A DNA stretch of 64,000 nt from Streptomyces sp. Tue6028 (GTDB lineage: Bacteria > Actinomycetota > Actinomycetes > Streptomycetales > Streptomycetaceae), in assembly GCF_002300165.1 (NCBI RefSeq), contig NZ_MLCE01000002.1, positions 195,447 to 259,446 of the forward strand, given 5' to 3'. This document shows positions 42,983 through 52,028 of the stretch, one piece after another. Each line of letters opens with the position of its first letter. The stretch's first letter is position 1. The position numbers and the translations under genes were made by a program. The notes beneath the pieces are model-generated. The model was not told the DNA's origin, ran no database searches, and worked only from the letters and a program-made list of their open reading frames with translations.

Positions 42983-43504
42983 TCACCCGCGAGGGAGAGG
43001 GAGCGGGTTCGCCGAGAGGTCGAGGGTGAACGCCACCCGGTCGAGTCCGGGGCCGTCGTAGTCGGCCTTCACGGCCGACTCGGTGAATCCGAGCCGGGTG
43101 TGGAAGGCTCGCGACGCCGTGTTCTGCGGGCTGGTGACACAGTGCACATAGCGGCGGCCGTGCGAGCGCGCGAGGGCGAAGAAGGCCCGGTACAGGGCGC
43201 GGCCGACGCCCCGCCCGTGCAGGCGCGGGTCGACGCCGACGAAGTGCACGTAGGCGGCGTCGGGCTCGGTCTGCGAGAGGAAGCCGATCAGGAAGGCGGC
43301 CACCTCTCCGCCGTCGCGTTCCACCAGGAAGCCGGTCGTGGTGAAGTGCTGGAAGTACAACCGCGGCAGCAGCAGCGCGCGTTCGAGCGCACCCGCCTGC
43401 CCCTTCAGGCCGCCCCACCACGCGTCCAGCACCCCGAGCACCCGCGCGTGATCCTCTTCGGCAGGGTGCCGCGCCGTCAGTCCGGCCGGAAGGTCGTCGA
43501 TCAT
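42983..43504 (-). CDS. GNAT family N-acetyltransferase
   Basis: The 173-residue single-domain GNAT has motif A LHGRGVGRALYRAFFALA at about 95-112, preceded by VHFVGVDPRLHG. The later TSPQNTASRAFHTRLGF is the usual family block. Trp-rich DAWWGG near residue 28 recurs in a subgroup of actinobacterial GNATs. It converges with the GNAT gene at 42353-42931, leaving a 51-bp gap. The start is an ATG (MIDDLPAGL) with the preceding sequence clearly non-coding. Confidence 0.88.
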   Translation of the reverse strand: MIDDLPAGLTARHPAEEDHARVLGVLDAWWGGLKGQAGALERALLLPRLYFQHFTTTGFLVERDGGEVAAFLIGFLSQTEPDAAYVHFVGVDPRLHGRGVGRALYRAFFALARSHGRRYVHCVTSPQNTASRAFHTRLGFTESAVKADYDGPGLDRVAFTLDLSANPLPLPRG

Positions 43505-43646
43505 CCGCGCAGTCTGCCATCCGCAGTCGGCACCCCACCACGCCCGGTTCCGGCCGCCGGAGCCTTGCGTGTCCGGCCGCACGGAAGGGCGGCCCGCTCT
43601 GCCCGGTCCCGGCCCGGCCGCCACCTGCCGACCAGGCACCGCGGTG

Positions 43647-43684
43647 ACGGTGACCGTCGGGGCTCTCGCTCCGACGGTCACCGT
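43647..43684 (-). terminator. Hairpin terminator downstream of the APC permease gene
   Basis: A perfect 14-bp stem (43647-43660 with 43671-43684) and a 10-base loop lie 115 bp past the permease stop and 143 bp upstream of the GNAT start. It fits termination of the permease transcript. Confidence 0.78.
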
Positions 43685-43694
43685 GCGTCGCGCG

Positions 43695-43745
43695 CCGGCG
43701 GGCGCTCCTTGCATCACGCACCGGCGGGCGCTCCTTGCATCACGC
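43695..43745. repeat. 25-bp direct repeat, two copies one base apart
   Basis: Two identical 25-bp units (43695-43719 and 43721-43745), each reading CCGGCGGGCGCTCCTTGCAT then CACGC, lie in the gap (43505-43798) between the GNAT and APC genes, next to the hairpin. A shorter related sequence (CACGCG with CCGGCGGG) recurs near 43800. No coding function is visible. Confidence 0.9.
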
Positions 43746-43798
43746 GGCTTCACGCGCCCACGGCACCCTGGGGCACACGACGGCGGGCACGCCATGGG

Positions 43799-45265
43799 TC
43801 ACGCGCCGGCGGGCTCCGCGTCGGGTTCCGCGTCGGGTGCCGGCGCGGCCAGGTACTCCTCGCTGGTCTCCTTGGGGCCGAAGGGCCACACCTTCTCCAG
43901 GCGCGCCCAGACGACGAAGGCGACACAGCCCAGCGCCACCCAGGCGAGGGACCATTCGATCGGGTGGCGGCCCGGCGAGTTCTTGTCCGCGTAGCCGTAG
44001 ATGGTGAGCCAGCCCGCCAGGGCGACGAAACTCGGCACCGGATAGAGCCACATGCGGTACGGCCGGTGCAGGTCGGGCTGCCGCTTGCGCAGCACCGAGA
44101 GGGCGACCACCTGGGCCAGCGCCTGGACGATCACCATGACCGTGGTCAGCAACTGGATGAGGGTGGCCAGGTCCGTGTGCCGGCCGATGAGGAAGCCGAT
44201 CGCGGTGACGACGCCCATGGTCGCGAGGCCGAGCATCGGGAAGCGGTGCTTGGGGTGCAGCTTGGCGTAGGGGCGGAAGAACACGCCGTCGCGGGCGGCG
44301 TCGTAGGGCACGCGCGAGCCGCCGAGCAGTCCGGTGAAGACCGAGGCGAACGCCGTGACGAGGATGAGGACGGTGACCGTGTCGGCGGCGCCCTTGCCCC
44401 AGGTCTTCTCCAGGACCGCCGAGGCCACGGACGTGGAGGCGATGTCTCCGGGGTCGGTCATCCGGTGCCAGTCGATGACGCCCAGCGTGCCGATCTGGAG
44501 CAGCAGGTAGATCGCCATGATGCCGAGGATCGAGAAGACGATCGAGCGAGGCAGGACGCGGCCCGGGTCCTTGATCTCGGCGCCCATGTAGGCGGTCGTG
44601 TTGTAGCCCAGGTAGTCGTAGATGCCGATGGTCAGGCCCGCGGCGAAGCCGAGCCAGAAGTGACTGCTGGTCAGTTCGAAGGCGTGGGCCGGGTAGGTGA
44701 ACGCGAGGTGCGCGCTGAAGTCGGTGGCCGCGGCGAGGATCACCAGGACCACCGAGGTGATCATGACGGCCCACATGACGGCGGTGATCCGGGCGATGTG
44801 CTCGATCCCCCGCCACAGCAGGAGCACGACGAGCGCGACGATGCACAGACCGATGAGGTCACCGGTGGTCTGCCCCATGCCGGGGGCCAGATAGCCCAGG
44901 TACTGGACGAAGCCGACCACACCGGTGGACATGATCAGCGGGATGAAGAGCATGGCCGTCCACACGAACAGGAACGGCATCAGGCGGCCCGTGCGGTACT
45001 GGAAGGCCTGGCGCAGATAGACGTAACTGCCGCCGGAGCCGGGCATCGAGGCGCCCAGCTCGGCCCAGACGAGACCGTCCGCCAGGGCCAGCAGTGCTCC
45101 GGCGACGAACCCGATGACCGCCTGCGGACCGCCGAACGCGGCGACCATCAAAGGGATCGTCACGAACGGCCCGATGCCGCACATCTGGCTCATGTTGATG
45201 GCCGTGGCCTGGAACAGGCCGATGCGGCGGACGAATCCGCCGCTCGGCGGGGGGCTACCGGACAT
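43799..45265 (-). CDS. APC superfamily amino-acid/polyamine permease
   Basis: The 488-residue membrane protein has 12 predicted helices. The first helix starts with LFQATAINMSQMCGIGPFVTIP, a variant of the APC substrate loop. PGSGGSYVYLRQAF and GYNTTAYMGAEIKDPGRVLP are further family marks. It imports or exchanges an amino acid or amine. It is divergent from the ROK repressor, and an operator-like site for that repressor lies between them. Given the glucosaminidase gene beyond, an amino-sugar-related or amine substrate is possible but unproven. Confidence 0.9.
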   Translation of the reverse strand: MSGSPPPSGGFVRRIGLFQATAINMSQMCGIGPFVTIPLMVAAFGGPQAVIGFVAGALLALADGLVWAELGASMPGSGGSYVYLRQAFQYRTGRLMPFLFVWTAMLFIPLIMSTGVVGFVQYLGYLAPGMGQTTGDLIGLCIVALVVLLLWRGIEHIARITAVMWAVMITSVVLVILAAATDFSAHLAFTYPAHAFELTSSHFWLGFAAGLTIGIYDYLGYNTTAYMGAEIKDPGRVLPRSIVFSILGIMAIYLLLQIGTLGVIDWHRMTDPGDIASTSVASAVLEKTWGKGAADTVTVLILVTAFASVFTGLLGGSRVPYDAARDGVFFRPYAKLHPKHRFPMLGLATMGVVTAIGFLIGRHTDLATLIQLLTTVMVIVQALAQVVALSVLRKRQPDLHRPYRMWLYPVPSFVALAGWLTIYGYADKNSPGRHPIEWSLAWVALGCVAFVVWARLEKVWPFGPKETSEEYLAAPAPDAEPDAEPAGA

Positions 45266-45436
45266 GGGTCCTCCTCGGACGAGGCACGGGGGAGAGAGAC
45301 GGTGGCGGCCTCCTCGTCGGCGGCCGACGGATCGGAGCGGATCAAGGACGGCGGATCGAGGGGCGGATCGACGGGCGGGTCACCGGCCGGCGCCGGTTCT
45401 CCCGCCGGCTCACCCGGCGAGGCTGACTGGGCGATA

Positions 45437-45456
45437 AAGTTAAGGAGCCTTACTAG
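45437..45456. promoter_or_regulatory. Probable ROK operator (ROK/APC divergent region)
   Basis: The minus strand reads CTAGTAAGGCTCCTTAACTT, matching the csxA operator at 47059-47078 in 15 of 20 positions. It is a near-palindrome in an AT-rich island between the permease and ROK genes. The repressor probably binds both. Confidence 0.7.
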
Positions 45457-45478
45457 ATGCGTCAAGAGGGTGACCGGC

Positions 45479-46678
45479 ATGCGTGAGAATGGTGCGATGC
45501 CCGCCCGTGACGTCGCAGAGCAGCCGGAACAGCCTTGGAACCGCAGGCGGTTGCGCAGTACCAACGAGCGACTGCTGCTGGACCGGCTGCGCACCGGCGG
45601 CGCCGCCTCACGCGCCCAGCTCGCCCGCGAGACCGGCCTGTCGAAGCCGACGGTCTCCAGCGCGCTCGCGGCCCTCGCCGGGGCGGGCCTGGTCCACGAG
45701 GTCGGCACGCACGCACCCGAGCGCGGCCGGGTGGCCGTCCTCTACGCGCCGGACCCCTCGGCCGGTCACGCCCTCGGCATCGACATCGGTCGCGGGTGGC
45801 TGCGCGTCGCGGTCGCCGATCTGGACGGCACCGTGATCGCACGGACCGACGTACGCAACCGGGCCCGCGCCTCCGGCGCACTGGCCGACCTGGTGGTCGC
45901 CACCGCCCACCAGGTCGTCGCGGGCTCGGGCGTCGGCGCGGACGAGGTGGCCCACGCGGTGATGGGCACGCCCGGCGTGTACGACGAGACGCAGCGGCGG
46001 GTGCGCTACGCGATGCACCTGCCCGGGTGGGGCCGCGCCGGTCTGTTCGACCGGATGCGCGAGGAGCTGGGCATCCCGCTGGAGGTGCACAACGACGCCA
46101 ACCTCGCGGCCCTGGGCGAGTACACCTACGGGGTCGGCGCGGGCAGCCGGCTGTTCGCGTACATCATGATCGGGACGGGTCTCGGGATGGGCGTCGTGAA
46201 CGAGGGGCGGCTGTTCACCGGGGCGCACGGCGGAGCCGGGGAGATCGGCTTCCTGCCGTGGCCGGGCCGGCAGAAGCCGGAGACGCTGGAGGACGCGGTG
46301 TCCGGCGTGGCCGTGGTCGAGGCCGCCAGGCACTTCGGCATGACCGGGCAGCTCACCGCGAAGGCGGTCTTCGACGCGGCACGCGCGGGCACTCCCGCCG
46401 CGGTCGACGCGGTCCGGCTGGAGGGCGAGCGGATCGCCCACACGGTGGCGGCCGCGGCGGCGGTGCTCGATCCCGATCTGGTGGTGCTGGGCGGCGGGGT
46501 GGGACACAGCGTCGACCTGCTGCTGCGCCCCATACGCGAGACGCTGCGCACGCTGACACCGCTGCGCCCGCGGATCGTGCCCGGACGGCTGGGCGAGGAC
46601 GCGGTGCTGCTGGGGGCCGTGGCGACGGCACTGGGCACCGCACGCGACGTGGTGTTCGAGCGCCGCTCCGCCTCCTGA
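45479..46678 (+). CDS. ROK family transcriptional repressor (CsnR-like)
   Basis: The protein has 399 residues. An N-terminal winged helix (about 35-75; SRAQLARETGLSKPTVSSAL) is followed by a ROK sugar-kinase-like domain with ALGIDIGRGWLRVAV and the glucose/amino-sugar contact block NDANLAALGEYTYG. GGAGEIGFLPWPGR lies where zinc-cysteine ROK members have CxCGxxGC; the cysteines are absent here. Two starts (45479, 45497) are possible. Matching operators occur at its own promoter and at csxA. In Streptomyces the ROK protein CsnR represses chitosanase genes, so glucosamine oligomers are the likely inducer. Confidence 0.92.
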   Translation: MRENGAMPARDVAEQPEQPWNRRRLRSTNERLLLDRLRTGGAASRAQLARETGLSKPTVSSALAALAGAGLVHEVGTHAPERGRVAVLYAPDPSAGHALGIDIGRGWLRVAVADLDGTVIARTDVRNRARASGALADLVVATAHQVVAGSGVGADEVAHAVMGTPGVYDETQRRVRYAMHLPGWGRAGLFDRMREELGIPLEVHNDANLAALGEYTYGVGAGSRLFAYIMIGTGLGMGVVNEGRLFTGAHGGAGEIGFLPWPGRQKPETLEDAVSGVAVVEAARHFGMTGQLTAKAVFDAARAGTPAAVDAVRLEGERIAHTVAAAAAVLDPDLVVLGGGVGHSVDLLLRPIRETLRTLTPLRPRIVPGRLGEDAVLLGAVATALGTARDVVFERRSAS

Positions 46679-46716
46679 GCGCAATCCCGCCGCATGCTCC
46701 GCCCGGCGGCGGGCCT

Positions 46717-46986
46717 CCTGACGGGGCCTCGCCTCTCGTGGAAGGGGCTTTCCCCGGACGGGGGCGGCTTCCTGAGGGCGACTCACCTCCGGGGCCAGGC
46801 GCCTCCATGGCTCCGGACGCGCCCCCTGACGGCGACTCACGTCCCAGTGGAGGCGTCTTCCTCCCATCGGACCCGCTTCCCGACGGCGATGCGCATGCCG
46901 TGGGTGGCGCGTTCCCCGCAGGTGGCCGCCCTGCTGACGGGGGCTCACCGGCACCGGCGGCGGTGGTCCGTCCGCCGTCCCGTGCT
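46717..46986 (+). repeat. 54-bp degenerate tandem repeat, about 4.5 copies
   Basis: Units start at 46717, 46771, 46825 and 46879 (exactly 54 bp apart) and at 46934, each with CCTGACGGcGaCTCA or a close variant. In one plus-strand frame each unit gives an 18-residue repeat beginning Pro-Asp-Gly-Asp-Ser. The differences between copies fall largely at third positions. No convincing start codon or ribosome site precedes the frame, which ends at 47019. The array fills the 457-bp gap between the ROK and csxA genes. Confidence 0.8.
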
Positions 46987-47019
46987 CCGCCGCCCGGACG
47001 GCACCGGACCTCGCGGTGA

Positions 47020-47078
47020 TTGACATGAATTACTCACCGGCCTAGCTTGTGGGCGCAGTTAGTAAAGTTTCCTAACTT
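47020..47078 (+). promoter_or_regulatory. csxA promoter with ROK operator
   Basis: TTGACA (47020-47025), 17 bp, then TAGCTT (47043-47048) is an almost consensus housekeeping promoter. The 19-bp inverted repeat GTTAGTAAAGTTTCCTAAC (47058-47076) covers the start of transcription, which suits a repressor. It resembles the site at 45437-45456. Confidence 0.85.
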
Positions 47079-47135
47079 GAGCTGACTCTCGCAGTGTCGC
47101 AGCGCGGATGCTCCCCCACCCCCAAGGAGACCACC

Positions 47136-49865
47136 GTGTTCCACCGCCGTGCCGAAAGACGGCGCCTCGCCACGGCCACTGTCACCCTGTGTGCCCTGTG
47201 TGCCCTGTCCACGTGCGCGTGGGCCGAGGTCGACGGGCCGACGACCGTGCGCCCCGCGCAGCGGTCCCCCGTGACGAAGGTGGCCTCCACCCCCGGCAGC
47301 GCCACCGCGCTCGGCGGTTACACGATCCGGTCCAGCGCCCAGGTCACCGACTCACCGGCGAAGGTGTCGAGCCCAGGCTATCCGGCGAGCGGCTGGGCGG
47401 CCGCGGGGCCACGCTCGACAGTGCTCGCGGCGCTGCTCGCCGACGGGAAGTACGCCGATCCGTTCCACTCCACGAATCTCCAGAAGATCCCGAAGTCCGA
47501 CTTCGCCGTGCCCTGGTGGTACCGCTCGGACTTCACGGTCGACGACACCTCCGAGCGCAGCTATCTGGACTTCAGCGGCGTGATCTCCGCGGCCGACGTG
47601 TACGTCAACGGCCGCCAGGTCGCCAAGACCTCCGACGTGAAGGGCGCGTACACGCACCACGAGCTCGACATCACCTCGCTCGTGCGGGCCGGCACCAACA
47701 CCGTCGCCTTCCGGATCCAGCCCAACGACCCGACCAAGATGCTCACCATGGGCTGGCTCGACTGGCTGCAACCGCCGCCCGACCAGAACATGGGCATCGT
47801 CCGGGACGTCCTGGTCCGCCGCGGCGGGCCGGTCGCACTGCGCGACGCGCACGTGGTCACCAGGCTGGACGTGCCCTCGCTCGCCTCCGCGGACCTGACC
47901 GTGAAGGCGCAGGCACGCAACGAGACGGACAAGGCCGTGACCGCCACCGTCTCCGGCAGCATCGGCCCCGCGGTCTTCGCCCGGACCGTCCCGCTCGGCC
48001 CGCACGAGACGAGGTCGGTCACCTTCACCCCGGCCGACTCCCCCGGCCTGCACCTGAAGGCACCGAAGGTGTGGTGGCCGGCCGGCATGGGCGGACAGCC
48101 CCTGTACGGCCTCGATCTGAGTGTCTCCGTCGCGGGCGAGCGCTCCGACCTCGCGCACGAGGACTTCGGCATCCGCGAGGTCAAGGCCCCCCTGAACCGC
48201 GACGGGGCCCGGCAGTACAGCATCAACGGCCGCAGACTGCTGATCAAGGGCGGCGGCTGGTCGCCGGACGAGTTCCTGCGCTGGGACCGGACCTACGTCG
48301 AGGACCGGTTGAAGTACGTGCGCGATCTGGGGCTCAACACGGTCCGGCTGGAAGGGCACATCGAGCCGGACGAGTTCTTCGACCTCGCCGACAGGTACGG
48401 CGTCCTCACGCTGCCCGGCTGGGAGTGCTGCACCAAGTGGGAGGGCAACGTCAACAGCGGCGAGGCCGGGGAGCCCTGGACGGCCGCCGACTATCCCGTC
48501 GCCAAGGCGTCGATGGCCGCCGAGGCCGCACGGCTGCGCTCCCATCCCAGCGTGATCTCCTTCCTCATCGGCAGCGACGCCGCGCCGGACGCCACGATCG
48601 AGAAGAACTACCTGGACGCGCTCCACGCGGCCGACTGGCCGACGCCCGTGGTCCCCGCAGCCAGCGACAAGTCCTCCCCCGTCACCGGCAGTTCGGGCAT
48701 GAAGATGACCGGGCCCTACGAATGGATCCCGCCGAACTACTGGTACGCCAAGCGCGAGGGCGGCGCCACCGGCTTCAACTCCGAGACCGGCGCGGGCCCC
48801 GACATCCCGACCCTGGACACCCTGCGCCGCATGATGTCGCCCGCCGAACTGGACACGCTCTGGAAGGACCCGGGCGCCAAGCAGTACCACCGTTCGCCGT
48901 CGTCTACCTTCGCCACCCTGAAGATCTACGACAACGCCCTGGCCGGACGCTACGGCGCCCCCACCGGCCTGACCGACTACGTGCGCAAGGCGCAGCTCGC
49001 CCAGTACGAGAACGTGCGGGCCCAGTTCGAGGCGTACGGGCGCAACGCCACGGACGCCTCGAAGCCCTCGACCGGCGTCGTGTACTGGATGCTCAACAGC
49101 GGGTGGACGTCGCTGCACTGGCAGTTGATGGACCGCTATCTGGACCAGGGCGGCGCCTACTTCGGCGCGAAGAAGGCCAATGAGCCGCTGCACGTGCAGT
49201 ACTCGTACGACGACCGTTCGGTCGTCGTGGTGAACAACCGGCACGAGCCGGCCTCCGGGCTGACGGCCCGGGTCACGCTCTTCAACACCGACGGCACACA
49301 GAAGTACGACCGGACGGCGACCGGTGTGGACGTGGCCGGCGACGGGGCGCACAGCACGGCTCTCACGGTGCCGTCCTCGGTGAGCGGACTGTCCCCGACG
49401 TATCTCGCCCGGCTGGTCCTGACCGACTCCCGGGGCAAGGAGGTCAGCCGCAACGTCTACTGGCTGTCGACGAAGCCGGACACCCTCGACTGGGCCGGCA
49501 CCGACTGGTACTACACGCCGACCACGAGCTACGCGGACCTCAAGGGCCTCGGCTCGATGGCGCGGGTGCCGGTCTCCGCGTCGGCGTCCACCGACACCGG
49601 GTCCGACGGCATCGCGACGACCAGGGTCACCCTACGCAACACAGGGACGGGGAAGACCCCCTCGCTGCTCACCGATGCGCACCTGGTGGACGCCGAGGGC
49701 AGGCCGGTGCTGCCGGCCGAGTGGTCCGACAACCAGGTCAGCCTGTGGCCCGGCGAGTCCACGACACTCAAGGTGACCTATCGGACGGCCGATCTGCGGG
49801 GCTCGGCTCCGCGGATCCGCGTCTCGGGCTGGAACACACCCGAGACCACGGTCCCGGCGACCTAG
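47136..49865 (+). CDS. csxA: Exo-beta-D-glucosaminidase, glycoside hydrolase family 2
   Basis: The 909-residue exported enzyme removes glucosamine from the non-reducing end of chitosan oligosaccharides. A GTG start with AAGGAGACC begins a signal peptide ending near AWA/EV (residue 30). GH2 jelly-roll, immunoglobulin-like and TIM-barrel domains follow. CsxA enzymes have Ser-Asp instead of the Asn-Glu of other GH2 enzymes; here SD480-481 (FLIGSDAAPD) is the acid/base site and Glu550 (GFNSETGAG) the nucleophile, 69 residues apart. GWECCTKWEGN is also CsxA-like. It is controlled by the ROK site upstream and probably works with a chitosanase encoded elsewhere. Confidence 0.93.
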   Translation: MFHRRAERRRLATATVTLCALCALSTCAWAEVDGPTTVRPAQRSPVTKVASTPGSATALGGYTIRSSAQVTDSPAKVSSPGYPASGWAAAGPRSTVLAALLADGKYADPFHSTNLQKIPKSDFAVPWWYRSDFTVDDTSERSYLDFSGVISAADVYVNGRQVAKTSDVKGAYTHHELDITSLVRAGTNTVAFRIQPNDPTKMLTMGWLDWLQPPPDQNMGIVRDVLVRRGGPVALRDAHVVTRLDVPSLASADLTVKAQARNETDKAVTATVSGSIGPAVFARTVPLGPHETRSVTFTPADSPGLHLKAPKVWWPAGMGGQPLYGLDLSVSVAGERSDLAHEDFGIREVKAPLNRDGARQYSINGRRLLIKGGGWSPDEFLRWDRTYVEDRLKYVRDLGLNTVRLEGHIEPDEFFDLADRYGVLTLPGWECCTKWEGNVNSGEAGEPWTAADYPVAKASMAAEAARLRSHPSVISFLIGSDAAPDATIEKNYLDALHAADWPTPVVPAASDKSSPVTGSSGMKMTGPYEWIPPNYWYAKREGGATGFNSETGAGPDIPTLDTLRRMMSPAELDTLWKDPGAKQYHRSPSSTFATLKIYDNALAGRYGAPTGLTDYVRKAQLAQYENVRAQFEAYGRNATDASKPSTGVVYWMLNSGWTSLHWQLMDRYLDQGGAYFGAKKANEPLHVQYSYDDRSVVVVNNRHEPASGLTARVTLFNTDGTQKYDRTATGVDVAGDGAHSTALTVPSSVSGLSPTYLARLVLTDSRGKEVSRNVYWLSTKPDTLDWAGTDWYYTPTTSYADLKGLGSMARVPVSASASTDTGSDGIATTRVTLRNTGTGKTPSLLTDAHLVDAEGRPVLPAEWSDNQVSLWPGESTTLKVTYRTADLRGSAPRIRVSGWNTPETTVPAT

Positions 49866-49920
49866 ACGGGAGGCACCGGGAAGACCGCGAGAGGCGGAGG
49901 AGCAGGAAAAGGAGCAGGAG

Positions 49921-49952
49921 AAGGGCGGGCCCGGTGCCGCGGGCCCGCCCTT
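49921..49952. terminator. Strong bidirectional terminator
   Basis: A perfect 13-bp stem (49921-49933 with 49940-49952) with a 6-base loop and A/T at its outer ends lies between the converging csxA and secreted-protein genes. Confidence 0.9.
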
Positions 49953-49966
49953 CAGTCCGCTGCGGA

Positions 49967-51406
49967 TCAGCTCACGTTCAGAGCCGTGTCGTCGATGACG
50001 AACGACGTCTGGAGCATGGAGCCTTCGGTGCCGGTGAACTTGATCGTGACCGTCTGCCCGGCGTACGCGGTGCCGAGGGCGAAGGTGCGCTGGGTGTACC
50101 CCGAGGCGGCGTTCAGGTTCGAGTACGTGGCCAGGGTCGACAGCACGGTTCCGCTGCTGTTCAGCACCTGGGCCTTGAGGGTGTCGTACGCCGTGCTGGT
50201 GGTCGTCTCGGCCGTGTCCACGTGGAGGTGGAAGCTCAGGGTCGCCGAGCAGCCGGACGGGACGGTGACCGACTGGGAGAGGGTGTCGGTGTGCGCCGAG
50301 CCGTAGCCGTTCAGCCACGCCTTGTACGAGCCGGTGCGGGCGGCCTCGCCGGTGTCGGTGGTGATCACACCGCTGCTCGCGCTCCAGGACGTGCTGCCGG
50401 ACTCGAAGCCGGGGTTGGCGAGCAGTTGGGCGGCCGTGCAGGTGCCGCCGCCCCCGCCGCTGCCGCTCGCGCCCGCGAGCCACTCGGTGGCGTTCAGGGC
50501 CAGCGCGGCGTTGGTGGCGCCGGAGTCGTTCCAGCCGTCGTAGAGCGTGTTGCCGGACTGACCGGTGCCGTCGTCGATGGGTGAGCTGTCTCCCCAGAAC
50601 GCGACCCGGCCGCTGCCGAAGGTGCTCGTCGCGAAGAACGCGCCGGTGTTGCCGGAGTAACCGGTGCGGTAGAGCAGGCCCTTGACCGCGGGGTTGTCTG
50701 CGGGCTTGAGCGTCGCGGTGGTACCGCTGGCGATCAGGCTCTTGGTGACGGTGCCGAACGAGCCGTGCAGGACGGCGCTCGTGCTGTCGGTGACGGCGCT
50801 CGGATGGTCGGAGCCGATGCTCAGCGAGTCGACGGAGAAGCCGAACGGGTCGGTGCTGTCGACGCTGTTCGTGGTCATCAGGTCGTTGAAGATCTCGACC
50901 GCGTCGTAGCCGTCGTTGTTGCGGTCGGCGCCCGTGTGGTCGGAGATCATGAACAGACCGCCGCCGTTGTTCACGAACGTCATGATCGCGGTCTTCTCCG
51001 CCGTGGTGAACAGCGTGTTGGGTTCGGGCAGCACCAGTTCGTCGAAGTTCTTCAGGTCGGTCGCGGCGGAGCCTCCGTAGGTGAGGCTCGCCCCCGAAGG
51101 CAGTGTCTTGAGGCTGTAGTCGCCCGTCTTCTGCAGGGCCACGCCCCATGAGGACAGCGCGCCGGTCCAGTCGGTCTCGGCGGACGGGGAGGAGTCCTGG
51201 CCCAGCGGGTCGGGCTGGCTGGTGGAGATGATCCAGTCGGCGTTGCCCGCCGTCTCGGCGTGGGCGTTGTCGAACAGGACGCGGTGGGGGGTGGCGGCCT
51301 GGGCCGGCGCGGCACCGGCCGTCTGGACGGCGGCGCCCGTGACGAGGAGTCCGAACACGGCCAACGCCGTGGTGATTCTGTGGCGGGAACGTCTGAGTCC
51401 GAGCAT
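49967..51406 (-). CDS. Secreted protein with GATase-like N-domain and C-terminal jelly-roll domain
   Basis: The 479-residue protein has a long actinobacterial signal peptide (about 40 residues, cleavage near AQA/AT). Residues 42-330 form an alpha/beta domain with VLFDNAHAETAGNADW and DHTGADRNNDGYDAVEIFND, resembling DUF4350/glutamine-amidotransferase-like folds. A Gly-rich linker (about 333-340) leads to a beta-sandwich (about 345-479, NPGFESGSTSW to SFVIDDTALNVS) of the type found at the ends of Streptomyces secreted hydrolases. GGAGG precedes the ATG. The activity is unknown; it could be a secreted hydrolase. Confidence 0.82.
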   Translation of the reverse strand: MLGLRRSRHRITTALAVFGLLVTGAAVQTAGAAPAQAATPHRVLFDNAHAETAGNADWIISTSQPDPLGQDSSPSAETDWTGALSSWGVALQKTGDYSLKTLPSGASLTYGGSAATDLKNFDELVLPEPNTLFTTAEKTAIMTFVNNGGGLFMISDHTGADRNNDGYDAVEIFNDLMTTNSVDSTDPFGFSVDSLSIGSDHPSAVTDSTSAVLHGSFGTVTKSLIASGTTATLKPADNPAVKGLLYRTGYSGNTGAFFATSTFGSGRVAFWGDSSPIDDGTGQSGNTLYDGWNDSGATNAALALNATEWLAGASGSGGGGGTCTAAQLLANPGFESGSTSWSASSGVITTDTGEAARTGSYKAWLNGYGSAHTDTLSQSVTVPSGCSATLSFHLHVDTAETTTSTAYDTLKAQVLNSSGTVLSTLATYSNLNAASGYTQRTFALGTAYAGQTVTIKFTGTEGSMLQTSFVIDDTALNVS

Positions 51407-51638
51407 CCGGCGAACCTCCGAGTGGGGTGGGGAGAGGCGGTGCGGGCGCCAAGTCTGCGCGCGTAGAACGGTGGGTGGCCGTCCACCACGCGACAGACTT
51501 TTGAACGGTACATGACTAGTCGACCGTCGAACAGGAACCCGGCGGAACCCGATCCGAGGCGGGCGGCACCGGAGCGGGACTGCCTCGGCTTCCAGGGGGC
51601 ACTAGATAACCGCAGGGAACCGACATAGAGGGGCGGAG

Positions 51639-51902
51639 ATGGAGATCTCAGGCATCATCAGTGCCATAGTCATCGGCATCATCATCGGTGTGCTGGGACG
51701 GCTCGTCGTCCCGGGCCGCCAGCGCATCGGCATTCTGCTGACGATCGTCGTCGGCATCGTGGCGGCATTGATCGGCTCGGCGCTCGCCGCCGCCTTCGAC
51801 GTCGCCGACACCAAGGGCATCGACTGGATCGAATGGCTCATCCAGATCGGGCTCGCGGCGCTCGGCGTCGCGGCGCTTGACCGGTCGAGGGCACGCCGCT
51901 GA
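51639..51902 (+). CDS. GlsB/YeaQ/YmgE family membrane protein
   Basis: The 87-residue protein has three predicted helices and the family pattern IIGVLGRLVVPGRQRIGILLTIVVG. Such proteins (transglycosylase-associated family) are linked to general stress responses, but no activity is proven. GGCGGAG gives a ribosome site just before the ATG. The 232-bp gap upstream holds its promoter and that of the divergent secreted-protein gene. Confidence 0.9.
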   Translation: MEISGIISAIVIGIIIGVLGRLVVPGRQRIGILLTIVVGIVAALIGSALAAAFDVADTKGIDWIEWLIQIGLAALGVAALDRSRARR

Positions 51903-52028
51903 CCGGCGAGGCCATTGCGAGTACGGGAGCCGTGTGCCGTGGTGCGCGCTCAATTCCGTTGCGGAGCGCGCACCCGCAGGGCTAGTTTCTGCGGGCTTCG
52001 CACCGCACGCCGACATCACGGAGAGACC

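Noticed and set aside
43100..45478. Long plus-strand extension in front of the ROK gene
   Set aside because: The frame runs antisense through the GNAT and APC genes. Only the part from 45479 matches a ROK protein and has a plausible start.
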